A model generated the notes under the pieces. It did no database searches and was not told where the DNA came from. It saw only the letters and a program-made list of their open reading frames with translations. The position numbers and the translations under genes were made by a program. Of a stretch of DNA of 59,091 bases, positions 25,514-32,896 are shown piece by piece (the first letter of the stretch is position 1; every line of letters begins with the position of its first letter). The stretch comes from Oscillospiraceae bacterium (GTDB lineage Bacteria > Bacillota > Clostridia > Oscillospirales > Oscillospiraceae), in assembly GCA_020860205.1 (NCBI GenBank), contig JAJBUU010000047.1:1-59091 (forward strand), written 5' to 3'.

Positions 25514-27007
25514 ATGATATTTTTAATTTCGCTCATTGTGGCGGCGCTGTTCGCCATATTCTGCAGCAAGACGTTGAAGCGGCGCCCCGTGCCGTTTTAT
25601 CTCGGTGCAGTCTGTGTTTCGCTTGCCGTTGTTGTCTGCACATGGACGGGCGTGCGGTTTCCCGCGTGGTTCAACGGCTGGGTATGGCCGGTTTTTGCAC
25701 GGGCCGGACTCTCCGGCGCGCTTTTTGTGCTGGTCATGTTCGCGGGCGCGGCGCCGGGCGGCAGCCGCATCAACCGGTTGCTGATGCCCATTCGCGGGCA
25801 GCTTTCGATTCTGGCCAGCATCCTGACGCTGGGACACAATATCGCGTATGGACGAACCTATTTCCGCCTGCTGTTTGCCAATCCGTCCATCCTTCCGCTG
25901 AATCAAATCCTGGCCGCTGTCTGCTCCATCATCATGATTTTGATTCTGCTCCCGCTGTTTGTTACTTCCTTCATGGCGGTTCGGAAGCGGATGAACGGGA
26001 AGCGCTGGAAGCAGCTCCAGCGCCTGGCTTATGTGTTTTATGGGCTGATGTATTTCCATGTGATGCTGCTGAACATACCGTATGCGCTGGATGGACGCTC
26101 CGGCTATCTGTTCAGTGTGTTCCTCTATAGCGCAGTCTTTCTGGTTTATGCAATTTGCCGTGTCATGAAATACTTGGCCGTGCGCAACCGCCAGCAGGCA
26201 AAGCTGCTCCGGCGGCAGTATATTGGTACGCCTTGCGGCGTTGCGGCGGCGCTGCTGGTGCTGTTCTGCATTTCCACCACCGCGCAGGCGCGCTCGGCGA
26301 CCAACACCGCCGCAACGCCTGACGGGCTGACCGAAGATGCCGCCGGGACCGTGCAGACGGCGGAGGTGGCAACGGCGGACGATGGCGCAGCGGAGCGCGC
26401 CGTATTGGAAACGGCAGATGTGACAGACACCGCAGATACAGGCGCAGACACCGCAGACGCAGACGCAGGCGAGGATCTCCTCCCGGCAGCGGACGCAGAC
26501 AGCGATGAAACGGCGGAAGCAGCCGAAGCGGAAACAGTGCCTGCCGCGGCGGAATCCGCCGAATTGCCAACGGAAACGGAACGTCCGGCCGTGTCGATGG
26601 AGCCGGAAGCACCCGAACCGGAGGAAACGCCAGAACCCACGCCGGAACCGACAGCGGAACCGACAGCGGAACCGACAGCGGAGCCCACACCAGAACCCAC
26701 ACCAGAACCGACACCGGAACCAACACCGGAACCGAGTTATGTCTATCAAAACGGAACGTTTTCCGGTACTGCGGACGGGTTTGAGGGCACGATCACGGTC
26801 AGCGTGACGGTGCGGGACGATGTAATCACCGCTATTTCCGTCGTTTCCACTGTGGACGACGAGCCGTATCTGACGCTTGGCAAGGAAATCATCAGCCGAA
26901 TCCTCTCCGCACAGAGTACGGATGTGGACACGGTTTCCGGCGCGACGTTTTCCTCCACCGGAATCAAAAACGCGGTGAAAAGCGCGTTGGAGAGCGCAAA
27001 AAGCTGA
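25514..27007 (+). CDS. Ferric-reductase-like membrane protein with C-terminal FMN-binding domain
   Basis: 497 aa. The N-terminal 260 residues hold about six or seven membrane helices of the ferric reductase/YedZ type. Histidines positioned as haem ligands are H108 (LGHNIAYGR) and H182 (MYFHVMLL). A disordered Ala/Glu stretch and a Pro-Glu-Pro-Thr linker (about 357-410) lead to an extracytoplasmic FMN_bind domain whose flavinylation motif SGATFS (475-480) is intact. It could carry electrons across the membrane from haem to FMN and on to the SLH-anchored protein; this is an inference. The start at 25514 follows AAAGGG; the frame opens at 25457 without an SD site. Confidence 0.82.
   Translation: MIFLISLIVAALFAIFCSKTLKRRPVPFYLGAVCVSLAVVVCTWTGVRFPAWFNGWVWPVFARAGLSGALFVLVMFAGAAPGGSRINRLLMPIRGQLSILASILTLGHNIAYGRTYFRLLFANPSILPLNQILAAVCSIIMILILLPLFVTSFMAVRKRMNGKRWKQLQRLAYVFYGLMYFHVMLLNIPYALDGRSGYLFSVFLYSAVFLVYAICRVMKYLAVRNRQQAKLLRRQYIGTPCGVAAALLVLFCISTTAQARSATNTAATPDGLTEDAAGTVQTAEVATADDGAAERAVLETADVTDTADTGADTADADAGEDLLPAADADSDETAEAAEAETVPAAAESAELPTETERPAVSMEPEAPEPEETPEPTPEPTAEPTAEPTAEPTPEPTPEPTPEPTPEPSYVYQNGTFSGTADGFEGTITVSVTVRDDVITAISVVSTVDDEPYLTLGKEIISRILSAQSTDVDTVSGATFSSTGIKNAVKSALESAKS
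26640..26738 (+). repeat. Tandem repeats coding for a Pro-Glu-Pro-Thr linker
   Basis: Short 12-base units alternate between GAACCGACAGCG and GAACCCACACCA types, giving a repeated PEPT/AEPT linker between the membrane part and the FMN-binding domain. Slippage in such a tract could change linker length between strains. Confidence 0.8.
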
Positions 27008-27042
27008 AATCACGGCGGCGGAAAGGATGAGAGAGGTATATT

Positions 27043-27426
27043 ATGCTGAAAACACGCACATGGGTCATCATTCTTGCCGCCGTACTGATTTGCGCGGTCG
27101 GTCTGAGCTTCTGGACACTCGGAAGAAAGGCGGACGGAACGGTTGCCAATGTCTATCAGGACGGTGTTTGCATCCGTTCCGTCGACCTCTCCCGAGTGAC
27201 GGAATCCGAACGGATCGTGATTGAAGGCGCGGGGGGGACGAATACGATACTGGTGGAGCCGGGGCGTATCTGCATCGAGGCAGCGGACTGTCCGGATCAG
27301 GTCTGTGTGAACACAGGCTGGATTTCGGATAGCGCTGCGCCAATCGTCTGCCTGCCGCACCGACTTGTCATCCGCATCGAGGGCGGAGCGGAATCAGACG
27401 GCGCGCCGGACGCGCTCTCGCAATGA
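27043..27426 (+). CDS. NusG domain II-containing membrane-anchored protein
   Basis: 127 aa. One N-terminal membrane helix (about 7-26) anchors an extracytoplasmic NusG-II-like domain. Its signature is CPDQVCVNTGWIS followed by IVCLPHRLVIRIEG, with cysteine pairs that could form a disulfide or bind metal. Such proteins sit next to FMN_bind, ApbE and Gx-transporter genes in many Clostridia; from memory, the Listeria EET gene eetA encodes a protein of this kind. Function is not established. The stop overlaps or abuts the next gene, so they are co-translated. Confidence 0.85.
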   Translation: MLKTRTWVIILAAVLICAVGLSFWTLGRKADGTVANVYQDGVCIRSVDLSRVTESERIVIEGAGGTNTILVEPGRICIEAADCPDQVCVNTGWISDSAAPIVCLPHRLVIRIEGGAESDGAPDALSQ

Positions 27427-27437
27427 AAGGAACGCTT

Positions 27438-27965
27438 ATGTCAGTCAGACGTCTGACGCGCGCCGCAGTGCTGACCGCAGTGGCGCTGGTCATTTTCATC
27501 ATAGAGCTGCAAATTCCAACGCTCGTGCCGGTTCCCGGCGTCAAGCTGGGACTTGCGAATATCGTGACGGTGTTTTCCATGTTCCTGCTTGGCCCCGCCG
27601 ATACTGCGGCGATTCTGGTTTGCCGCATCCTGCTGGGCAGTATGTTTTCCGGACAGATGATGTCCCTGCTGTATTCCATGTCGGGCGGGCTGCTGTGCTA
27701 TCTGGTGATGCTGCTTATGCGGAATATCGTAACTTACCGTCAAATCTGGGTGTGCAGTGTGGTCGGTGCGATTGCGCACAACATCGGACAGATCGCAGTG
27801 GCGATCCTCGTGACGAACACTCCGGCACTGCTCGCCTATCTTCCGGTGCTGATGGTTTCCGGTATCATTGCGGGACTTTTCACCGGGTTCTGCGCCCAGT
27901 TTGCCGTTACCAAGCTGAAGGGACTTTCAGACGAGATGGAGCGGCAGAACGGCAGGAAAAAATGA
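27438..27965 (+). CDS. Gx transporter family / heptaprenyl diphosphate synthase component I-like membrane protein
   Basis: 175 aa, about five or six membrane helices. The pattern VPGVKLGLANIVTVFSMF and the following Gly-rich helices are those of the family called Hpre_diP_synt_I or Gx transporter, which resembles ECF S components. Members beside NusG-II and FMN_bind genes (EetB-like, from memory) are linked to flavin-based electron transfer, perhaps supplying flavin. The start at 27438 is preferred because AAAGGA lies at a good distance; the ATG at 27423 overlaps the upstream stop. It is the last gene of the flavin cluster. Confidence 0.8.
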   Translation: MSVRRLTRAAVLTAVALVIFIIELQIPTLVPVPGVKLGLANIVTVFSMFLLGPADTAAILVCRILLGSMFSGQMMSLLYSMSGGLLCYLVMLLMRNIVTYRQIWVCSVVGAIAHNIGQIAVAILVTNTPALLAYLPVLMVSGIIAGLFTGFCAQFAVTKLKGLSDEMERQNGRKK

Positions 27966-28079
27966 AGGCGACGCCGCATTTTGATATAGTCCCCCTGGAG
28001 CAGACACTCGAAAAAACGAAAGGTTATGACAGACAGGCAACATCGCAAGATTCGCAAAATGATATTGCCTGAAAGATAA

Positions 28080-28109
28080 TCATATCCACACACAGGCCGG
28101 TCATAAAAC
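28080..28109 (+). promoter_or_regulatory. Candidate sigma-E (sporulation) promoter of spoIIID
   Basis: TCATATC (28080-28086) and CATAAAAC (28102-28109) are 15 bp apart, fitting the mother-cell sigma-E pattern (ATA-containing -35, CATA-starting -10). In Bacillus subtilis spoIIID is sigma-E dependent. No sigma-A promoter was seen. A small hairpin (AGCCGGG / CCCGGCT) lies between this site and the gene. Confidence 0.4.
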
Positions 28110-28171
28110 CGCTCCATCCCCTCATAATATCCAACAGCCGGGTCTTTTGCCCGGCTGGATGGAGTGGTGTA

Positions 28172-28426
28172 ATGAAACCGGACATCTCGGCACGCGCCGT
28201 TGCGCTTGCGGAGTACATCATCGAAACAAACGGCACGGTTCGTTCTGCTGCCAAGCGCTTTGGCATCAGCAAATCCAGCGTACATAAGGACGTGACGGAG
28301 CGTCTGGAAAAATGCAACCGGACGCTCTATCTGCAAGTGAAAGCCATACTGGAGAAAAACAAGGCGGAGCGCCATCTTCGCGGCGGCGAAGCCACCCGGA
28401 TCAAATACAGCCGCAGGAAATCATAA
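28172..28426 (+). CDS. spoIIID: Sporulation transcriptional regulator SpoIIID
   Basis: 84 aa, the expected size. The helix-turn-helix segment RSAAKRFGISKSSVHKDVTE and the tail RHLRGGEATRIKY match SpoIIID. SpoIIID controls the early mother-cell programme during endospore formation, switching genes between sigma-E and sigma-K stages. It stands alone between the flavin cluster and a convergent minus-strand operon, and its stop lies within a terminator stem. It is strong evidence that the host forms spores. Confidence 0.96.
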   Translation: MKPDISARAVALAEYIIETNGTVRSAAKRFGISKSSVHKDVTERLEKCNRTLYLQVKAILEKNKAERHLRGGEATRIKYSRRKS

Positions 28427-28446
28427 CCGCTGCGCGGTTATGATTT
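28421..28446 (+). terminator. Terminator overlapping the spoIIID stop codon
   Basis: TCATAACCGC (28421-28430) pairs with GCGGTTATGA (28434-28443), loop TGC, followed by TTTCGCGCATTTC. The spoIIID stop is inside the ascending arm. Confidence 0.6.
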
Positions 28447-28539
28447 CGCGCATTTCGATGCGGCGGTTCGCTTCAGACATCACCGCGCAATTTCCCGCCG
28501 ATCCCCGCCTGCCGAATGATGCGATGGCACCTTAAATTT

Positions 28540-28571
28540 CAGGCCGTGCTGCCGGAAGGCAGCACGGCCTG
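28540..28571 (-). terminator. Terminator hairpin for the minus-strand glycosyltransferase operon
   Basis: A 14-bp stem (CAGGCCGTGCTGCC / GGCAGCACGGCCTG) with a 4-nt loop lies 60 bp beyond the glycosyltransferase stop. The following minus-strand sequence AAATTTAAGG is only weakly U-rich. It could work from both sides. Confidence 0.5.
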
Positions 28572-28629
28572 TTTCGTGAACAGAATTTATGCGATCATGG
28601 GCAGACAGCCGCTTGCCGCATGGCTGACG

Positions 28630-29730
28630 TCAGTCGTCGAGGGCACGGATAATATCTGCGGCGGCCTCCTTGTTGATTTCCGCGCGCTGGCGGCGGCGCA
28701 TTTCCGCGGCTGCGTCCGGGTCACGCAGCAGATGCGCGGCGGCGGCCGCCATTTCCTCCGGCGTATTTCCGCTCAGGGAAAGTCCGGCATCGGTAAAGAA
28801 TCGCACGTTATCCTCCTCCCAGCCGGGGATGGGCGTGGTATGTACCAGCGGAATTTCCGCAACCGCCGCCTCCGTGGAGGACAGGCCGCCCGGTTTGGAG
28901 AGCAGCACATCCGCAGCAGAGAAATACAGCCCGATCTGATCGGTAAAGGCCAGCGGCTGTACGCGCGCATCGTCCGGGAACGCCTGCCGCAGCGCGCGCA
29001 TCAGCGCGTCATTCCGCCCGCAAAGTACAAGGATGCGTGTTTCCGGCGGCGACTGTGCCAACAGCGCCTCCGCAAGCGGCTGCACGCTGCCAAAGCCCAT
29101 GCTGCCTGTCATGATCAGCGCGACGGGAACATCCTGCGGCAGATCCAGCGCGGCGCGCGCTTCCGCCCGCTCCATCCGCTGCAATCTGCGTCGGGAGGTC
29201 GGAATACCGGAGACAACATAATTGCGCCCTGGCGCGCTTTTGCGGTACTGTTCCAACAGCGCCCGGTGGGGCAGAAAATATACGCTCAGGAAGGTTTCCG
29301 ATGTAAACGGAACATAAGTATAGTCTGTTGGGATGAACGCGGTTTTTACTGCGTCGCCCAGCGCCGGACGAAGGTGCGTCAACAGCTGCGCAGCGAAAAT
29401 ATGCGTTGCCGCGATGCAGTCAAAGGCGTTGCCCTGGATAAACCGCAGCGCGGCTTCCGCATGGCGCGACGTGGCGTGATATTCGGGCGAGCGGATGCCC
29501 GCGCCTTCCATCCGCTCGGCCAGATGGTTGCCCGTTTCAAACAGCCTTGGCGCGTGCAGCGCGCCCTCGATATGCGCTTTTTCGTACAGCTCGGACTTGG
29601 CAGGGGATTCAAAGAGCATGGAGTCGATCACAACGGCCATCGCACCGCGCGCCTCCGCCGCTTCGACCAGCGCCATGGCGGCGGTGTTGTGTCCCTGCCC
29701 GTTATTGTTGGAGAGGATCAATAGTCGCAT
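28630..29730 (-). CDS. MGDG synthase/UgtP-like glycosyltransferase (GT28 type)
   Basis: 366 aa. The N-terminal SNNNGQGHNTAA is the glycine-rich acceptor loop of the MurG/MGDG synthase superfamily. The C-terminal half has the nucleotide-sugar site LSKPGGLSSTEAAVAEIP and HTTPIPGWEEDN. Relatives attach glucose or galactose to diacylglycerol or other lipids at the inner face of the membrane. It overlaps the upstream CrtO-like acyltransferase gene by about 29 bp, so the two probably act on the same glycolipid or glycosylated terpenoid. The real acceptor is unknown. Confidence 0.85.
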   Translation of the reverse strand: MRLLILSNNNGQGHNTAAMALVEAAEARGAMAVVIDSMLFESPAKSELYEKAHIEGALHAPRLFETGNHLAERMEGAGIRSPEYHATSRHAEAALRFIQGNAFDCIAATHIFAAQLLTHLRPALGDAVKTAFIPTDYTYVPFTSETFLSVYFLPHRALLEQYRKSAPGRNYVVSGIPTSRRRLQRMERAEARAALDLPQDVPVALIMTGSMGFGSVQPLAEALLAQSPPETRILVLCGRNDALMRALRQAFPDDARVQPLAFTDQIGLYFSAADVLLSKPGGLSSTEAAVAEIPLVHTTPIPGWEEDNVRFFTDAGLSLSGNTPEEMAAAAAHLLRDPDAAAEMRRRQRAEINKEAAADIIRALDD

Positions 29731-30211
29731 TGCAAGCCTCCAGTCGTGCGGTCAGCTTTGCAGTCCGCAGCAGACGCGGGCGATTGTATCGCTGTACCGC
29801 GATGAACGGCAAATGGGAAACTGCGTAAAGCAGCGAAGCGGCCACGCCAGGCAGACGCTCCATCCGCCGTGCAAACAGCGGACTGCACGCCAAAAGCGCC
29901 CAATGCGTCGCCTCCGCCACACAGGTTTCCTGTGCCAGCATCTCCAAATGCGCAGCGGAAGCGTCGCTGTCCACCCGTTTCCTGACCATTTTGCGCAGAA
30001 ACAGACTTTTATCCGGCAGCAGATGCTTCCATTTTTCAATTTTCAGATGTTTCCGGTAAAACCTGCCATCCTGCTCCCAGCTCCACGGCGCGAACGGCGG
30101 CTGCTCCGGGCGGAACCTGGAGCGCGGGACCGCTTCGCCCAGAATGTGCGCCACCAGACCAAGCTCGGCGGCAGTCACGGCAAATACTGCAAGCTGATTT
30201 TTGTGTTTCAT
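29702..30211 (-). CDS. CrtO-like glycosyl-4,4'-diaponeurosporenoate acyltransferase family protein
   Basis: 169 aa. Features recalled from Staphylococcus aureus CrtO are present in order: an N-terminal hydrophobic helix, an E..G.FYRK segment leading to IEKWKHLLP, an E..HW helix and the C-terminal AVQRYNRPRLLR. In staphylococci CrtO acylates the sugar of staphyloxanthin. No carotenoid genes are nearby, so here it may acylate a different glycolipid made by the overlapping glycosyltransferase. The start at 30211 has GAAAGGA upstream; the longer frame to 30376 lacks one. Confidence 0.75.
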   Translation of the reverse strand: MKHKNQLAVFAVTAAELGLVAHILGEAVPRSRFRPEQPPFAPWSWEQDGRFYRKHLKIEKWKHLLPDKSLFLRKMVRKRVDSDASAAHLEMLAQETCVAEATHWALLACSPLFARRMERLPGVAASLLYAVSHLPFIAVQRYNRPRLLRTAKLTARLEACNATIDPLQQ

Positions 30212-30320
30212 AGCGTTTCCTTTCTCTTGATACTCCCGCAAAGCGCTCTGGCTCCCTTCAGACGGCGCCGCGCCAGCATAAAAATACCGCGCCGACGGCT
30301 TTTTGGCATACGCGCGGCGA

Positions 30321-31631
30321 TCACCCGGTTTGACCGCCGGAGTCCTGCTGCTCCGGCGCACCGAACAGCGCTTCACCGTCGCAGCGCAGGATTTTGACGT
30401 TTTGGATCACGCCGCGCGCAGCACGCGCGCGGACGCGGACAAGACAATAGTTTTCAGCGTGTCCCTGCCAGAAGCCGTCCTCCTCCGTTTCAAACAGGAC
30501 GGGCAGAGTCTTTCCAAGCTGCGCCTCCAGATAAGCGCGGTGCATTTCTGCCGCCAGCGCCTTGACGCGCGCGGCGCGCGTCTCCTTTTCCGCGCGGGAA
30601 AGCTGCCCCGGCATGGCGGCGGCCTTTGTTCCCGGACGCGGAGAATAGGGAAAAACGTGCAGCGCGGCAAAGCGCTGTGTCCGGAGGAACGTCAGCGTTT
30701 CCTGCATATTCTCCTCCGTTTCGCCGGGAAATCCGGCGATCAGGTCCGCAGTCAGCGCACAGCCGGGGAACCAGCGGCGCAGCAGCGCGGTGCTTGCAGC
30801 AAACGCGGCGGTATCATAATGGCGGTGCATCGCCCGCAGCACACTGTCACAGCCGCTTTGCAGTGAGAGATGAAAATGGCGGCAGATATTCGGGTGTGCG
30901 GCAAGCACCGCGCAAAATTCCTCTGTAATCACAGTCGGCTCCAGGCTGCCGATGCGCACCCGTGCATCCGGCGCGGCCTCCGTTACGGCGGAAAGCGCGT
31001 CCGCAAGGCCGCTGCCGTCCCGCAGATCCTTGCCATAGGGCGCGATTTCGATCCCCGTGACAACGATCTCCCGAAAGCCCTCTGCGGCCAGACGTGCGGC
31101 CTCCGCCGCAACGTCGGCCAGCGGCAGGCTGCGCACTCTCCCGCGGGCATAAGGGATGACGCAGTAGGTGCAAAAATTGTCGCAGCCGTCCTCAATACGC
31201 AGATAGGCGCGCGTCCGTCCATGCAGCGCGCCGCCGGGCAGGCGTTCAATTTCCATCCGGCGAAAAGGGTCGTCCACGCGCGTTTCCCCCGTCTGCTCTG
31301 CCGCCGCGCGTTCCACCGCCGCAACGAAGCGTGCGCGCTCTCCGCTGCCGTAAACCACGCGCGCGCCCAGCGCTTCGGCCTCAGCCGGATCGATTTGGGA
31401 AAAGCAGCCGCAGACTGCGGCAAACGCGCCAGGGTTCTCGTGCAGCATCCGCCGGACGGCCTGCCGGGACTTGCGCCCGCTCTCCGCTGTGACCGCGCAG
31501 GTATTGACGATCACAACGTCTGCGTCTCCGGCGGAGGTCGGCGTGTGACCGTGCTGCTGTAAAAGCTGCTCCATCGCCTGCGTTTCAAACTGGTTCATCT
31601 TGCATCCAAGAGTGGTAATGGCATATTTCAT
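30321..31631 (-). CDS. mtaB: tRNA threonylcarbamoyladenosine methylthiotransferase MtaB
   Basis: 436 aa radical-SAM enzyme that converts t6A to ms2t6A at position 37 of ANN-decoding tRNAs. The N-terminal UPF0004 domain has C10 (TLGCKMNQFET), C45 (NTCAVT) and C74 (CGCFSQ). The radical-SAM cluster is C150, C154, C157 (CDNFCTYC), followed by IPYARGR and a C-terminal TRAM-like region. The MNQFET string favours MtaB over MiaB. The start at 31631 has AGGCGGA upstream; the ATG at 31649 has none. It is first in a minus-strand group with the acyltransferase and glycosyltransferase. Confidence 0.92.
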   Translation of the reverse strand: MKYAITTLGCKMNQFETQAMEQLLQQHGHTPTSAGDADVVIVNTCAVTAESGRKSRQAVRRMLHENPGAFAAVCGCFSQIDPAEAEALGARVVYGSGERARFVAAVERAAAEQTGETRVDDPFRRMEIERLPGGALHGRTRAYLRIEDGCDNFCTYCVIPYARGRVRSLPLADVAAEAARLAAEGFREIVVTGIEIAPYGKDLRDGSGLADALSAVTEAAPDARVRIGSLEPTVITEEFCAVLAAHPNICRHFHLSLQSGCDSVLRAMHRHYDTAAFAASTALLRRWFPGCALTADLIAGFPGETEENMQETLTFLRTQRFAALHVFPYSPRPGTKAAAMPGQLSRAEKETRAARVKALAAEMHRAYLEAQLGKTLPVLFETEEDGFWQGHAENYCLVRVRARAARGVIQNVKILRCDGEALFGAPEQQDSGGQTG

Positions 31632-31642
31632 TTTGTTCCGCC

Positions 31643-31671
31643 TTGTCATTTGTGAAAAAATGCGTTATACT
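31643..31671 (+). promoter_or_regulatory. Promoter of the nifS-like gene
   Basis: TTGTCA (31643-31648), exactly 17 bp, TATACT (31666-31671). It lies in the divergent region next to the mtaB start. Confidence 0.65.
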
Positions 31672-31753
31672 GATTTTTGCTTTGTCCGAAAGAAAAGAAA
31701 AGCCGTCCCGCAGCAAACGTGCGCGGGCGTGTGAAAGGATGGAAAAGGAAAAG

Positions 31754-32896
31754 ATGTCTGTTTATCTTGACAATGCCGCCACCACGCAGGTCTGCCCGGA
31801 AGCGGCTGCGACGGCCATAGACGCAATGACCGTTCACTACGGCAACCCAAGCTCCACACACCGCATGGGGCGCGAATCAAAGGCGCTGCTGGAGCGCGCC
31901 CGGAAACAGGTTGCCACAGCGCTGGGCGCGCGCCCGGAGGAGCTTTTTTTCACATCCTGCGGCAGCGAGAGCGACAACTGGGCCATTCTGCGCGCCGCTG
32001 CATGGAACGCGCGGCACGGGCGGCACATCGTCAGCTCCATGGCAGAGCATCCTGCCGTGTTGAAACCGCTGGAGCGTCTGGAACAGCAGGGATTCTCCGT
32101 CACTTATCTGAAGCCGGGCCCGGACGGCAGCATTTCTGTCTCCGCCGCGCTGGACGCGCTGCGGGACGATACCTGCCTTGTTACACTGATGCACGTCAAC
32201 AACGAAACCGGCGGCGTGACCGATATTGCGGCCATCGCGGAAGAGGTTCATACGCGGAACCCACACACGCTGCTGCACACCGACGCGGTGCAGGCTTTTT
32301 TGAAAATCCCGCTCTCCGCCAGGACGCTGGGTGCAGACCTCATCTCCATCAGCGGTCACAAAATCCACGCGCCAAAGGGCGTGGGCGCGCTTTATATCCG
32401 GCATGGGCTGAACCTGCCGCCGCTGATTCTGGGCGGCGGACAGGAGCAGGGCCGTCGGGCGGGTACCGAATCCCTGCCGCTCATTGCCGCATTCGGCGCG
32501 GCGGCGGATGCCGCCGGAAAGACATTTGCAGCGGACACCGCCCGGATGTGCGTACTGCGCGACCATGCCGCCGCGCGGCTGAAGGACGAGAATCCCGGTC
32601 TGCGCACGATTTGCGGCGGTGCGCCGCAGATCCTCAGCGTGTCCCTTCCCGGATACCGCAGCGAGGTGCTGATGAACTTTCTGGAAGCGCGGGATATTTT
32701 TGTTTCCAAAAGCTCCGCCTGCAAAAAAGGCGGGCGGAGCCATGTGTTAGAGGCCATCGGATTGGAAAGCGCCGAAATCGACGGTGCACTGCGCATCAGT
32801 CTTTCCCGCTTCACCACAGAGGCGGAAATCGACACGCTTTGCGATGCGCTGCATGAGGCGCGCACAACGCTACGCACTGCGGTCAATCGCCGGTAG
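31754..32896 (+). CDS. Cysteine desulfurase (NifS/IscS family)
   Basis: 380 aa PLP enzyme that takes sulfur from cysteine for Fe-S clusters or tRNA thiolation. The N-terminus VYLDNAATT, the PLP lysine K203 in SGHKIHAPKG, and the active-site loop cysteine C323 in SSACKKGG are intact. The long loop before the lysine region and GQEQGRRAGTE place it in the NifS/IscS class. Start 31754 is preferred (AAAAGGA upstream); 31739 is in frame. Its 3' end overlaps the convergent permease gene by 14 bp. No IscU-type scaffold is adjacent. Confidence 0.92.
   Translation: MSVYLDNAATTQVCPEAAATAIDAMTVHYGNPSSTHRMGRESKALLERARKQVATALGARPEELFFTSCGSESDNWAILRAAAWNARHGRHIVSSMAEHPAVLKPLERLEQQGFSVTYLKPGPDGSISVSAALDALRDDTCLVTLMHVNNETGGVTDIAAIAEEVHTRNPHTLLHTDAVQAFLKIPLSARTLGADLISISGHKIHAPKGVGALYIRHGLNLPPLILGGGQEQGRRAGTESLPLIAAFGAAADAAGKTFAADTARMCVLRDHAAARLKDENPGLRTICGGAPQILSVSLPGYRSEVLMNFLEARDIFVSKSSACKKGGRSHVLEAIGLESAEIDGALRISLSRFTTEAEIDTLCDALHEARTTLRTAVNRR

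Noticed and set aside
26633-26740. Regularly spaced short repeats that could suggest a CRISPR or minisatellite
   Set aside because: They are in frame and encode a Pro-Glu-Pro-Thr linker; there are no unique spacers.
28516-29724. 402-codon plus-strand frame near 28.5-29.7 kb
   Set aside because: The opposite strand carries a complete glycosyltransferase with GNGH-type and PGG motifs; the plus frame is its antisense shadow.
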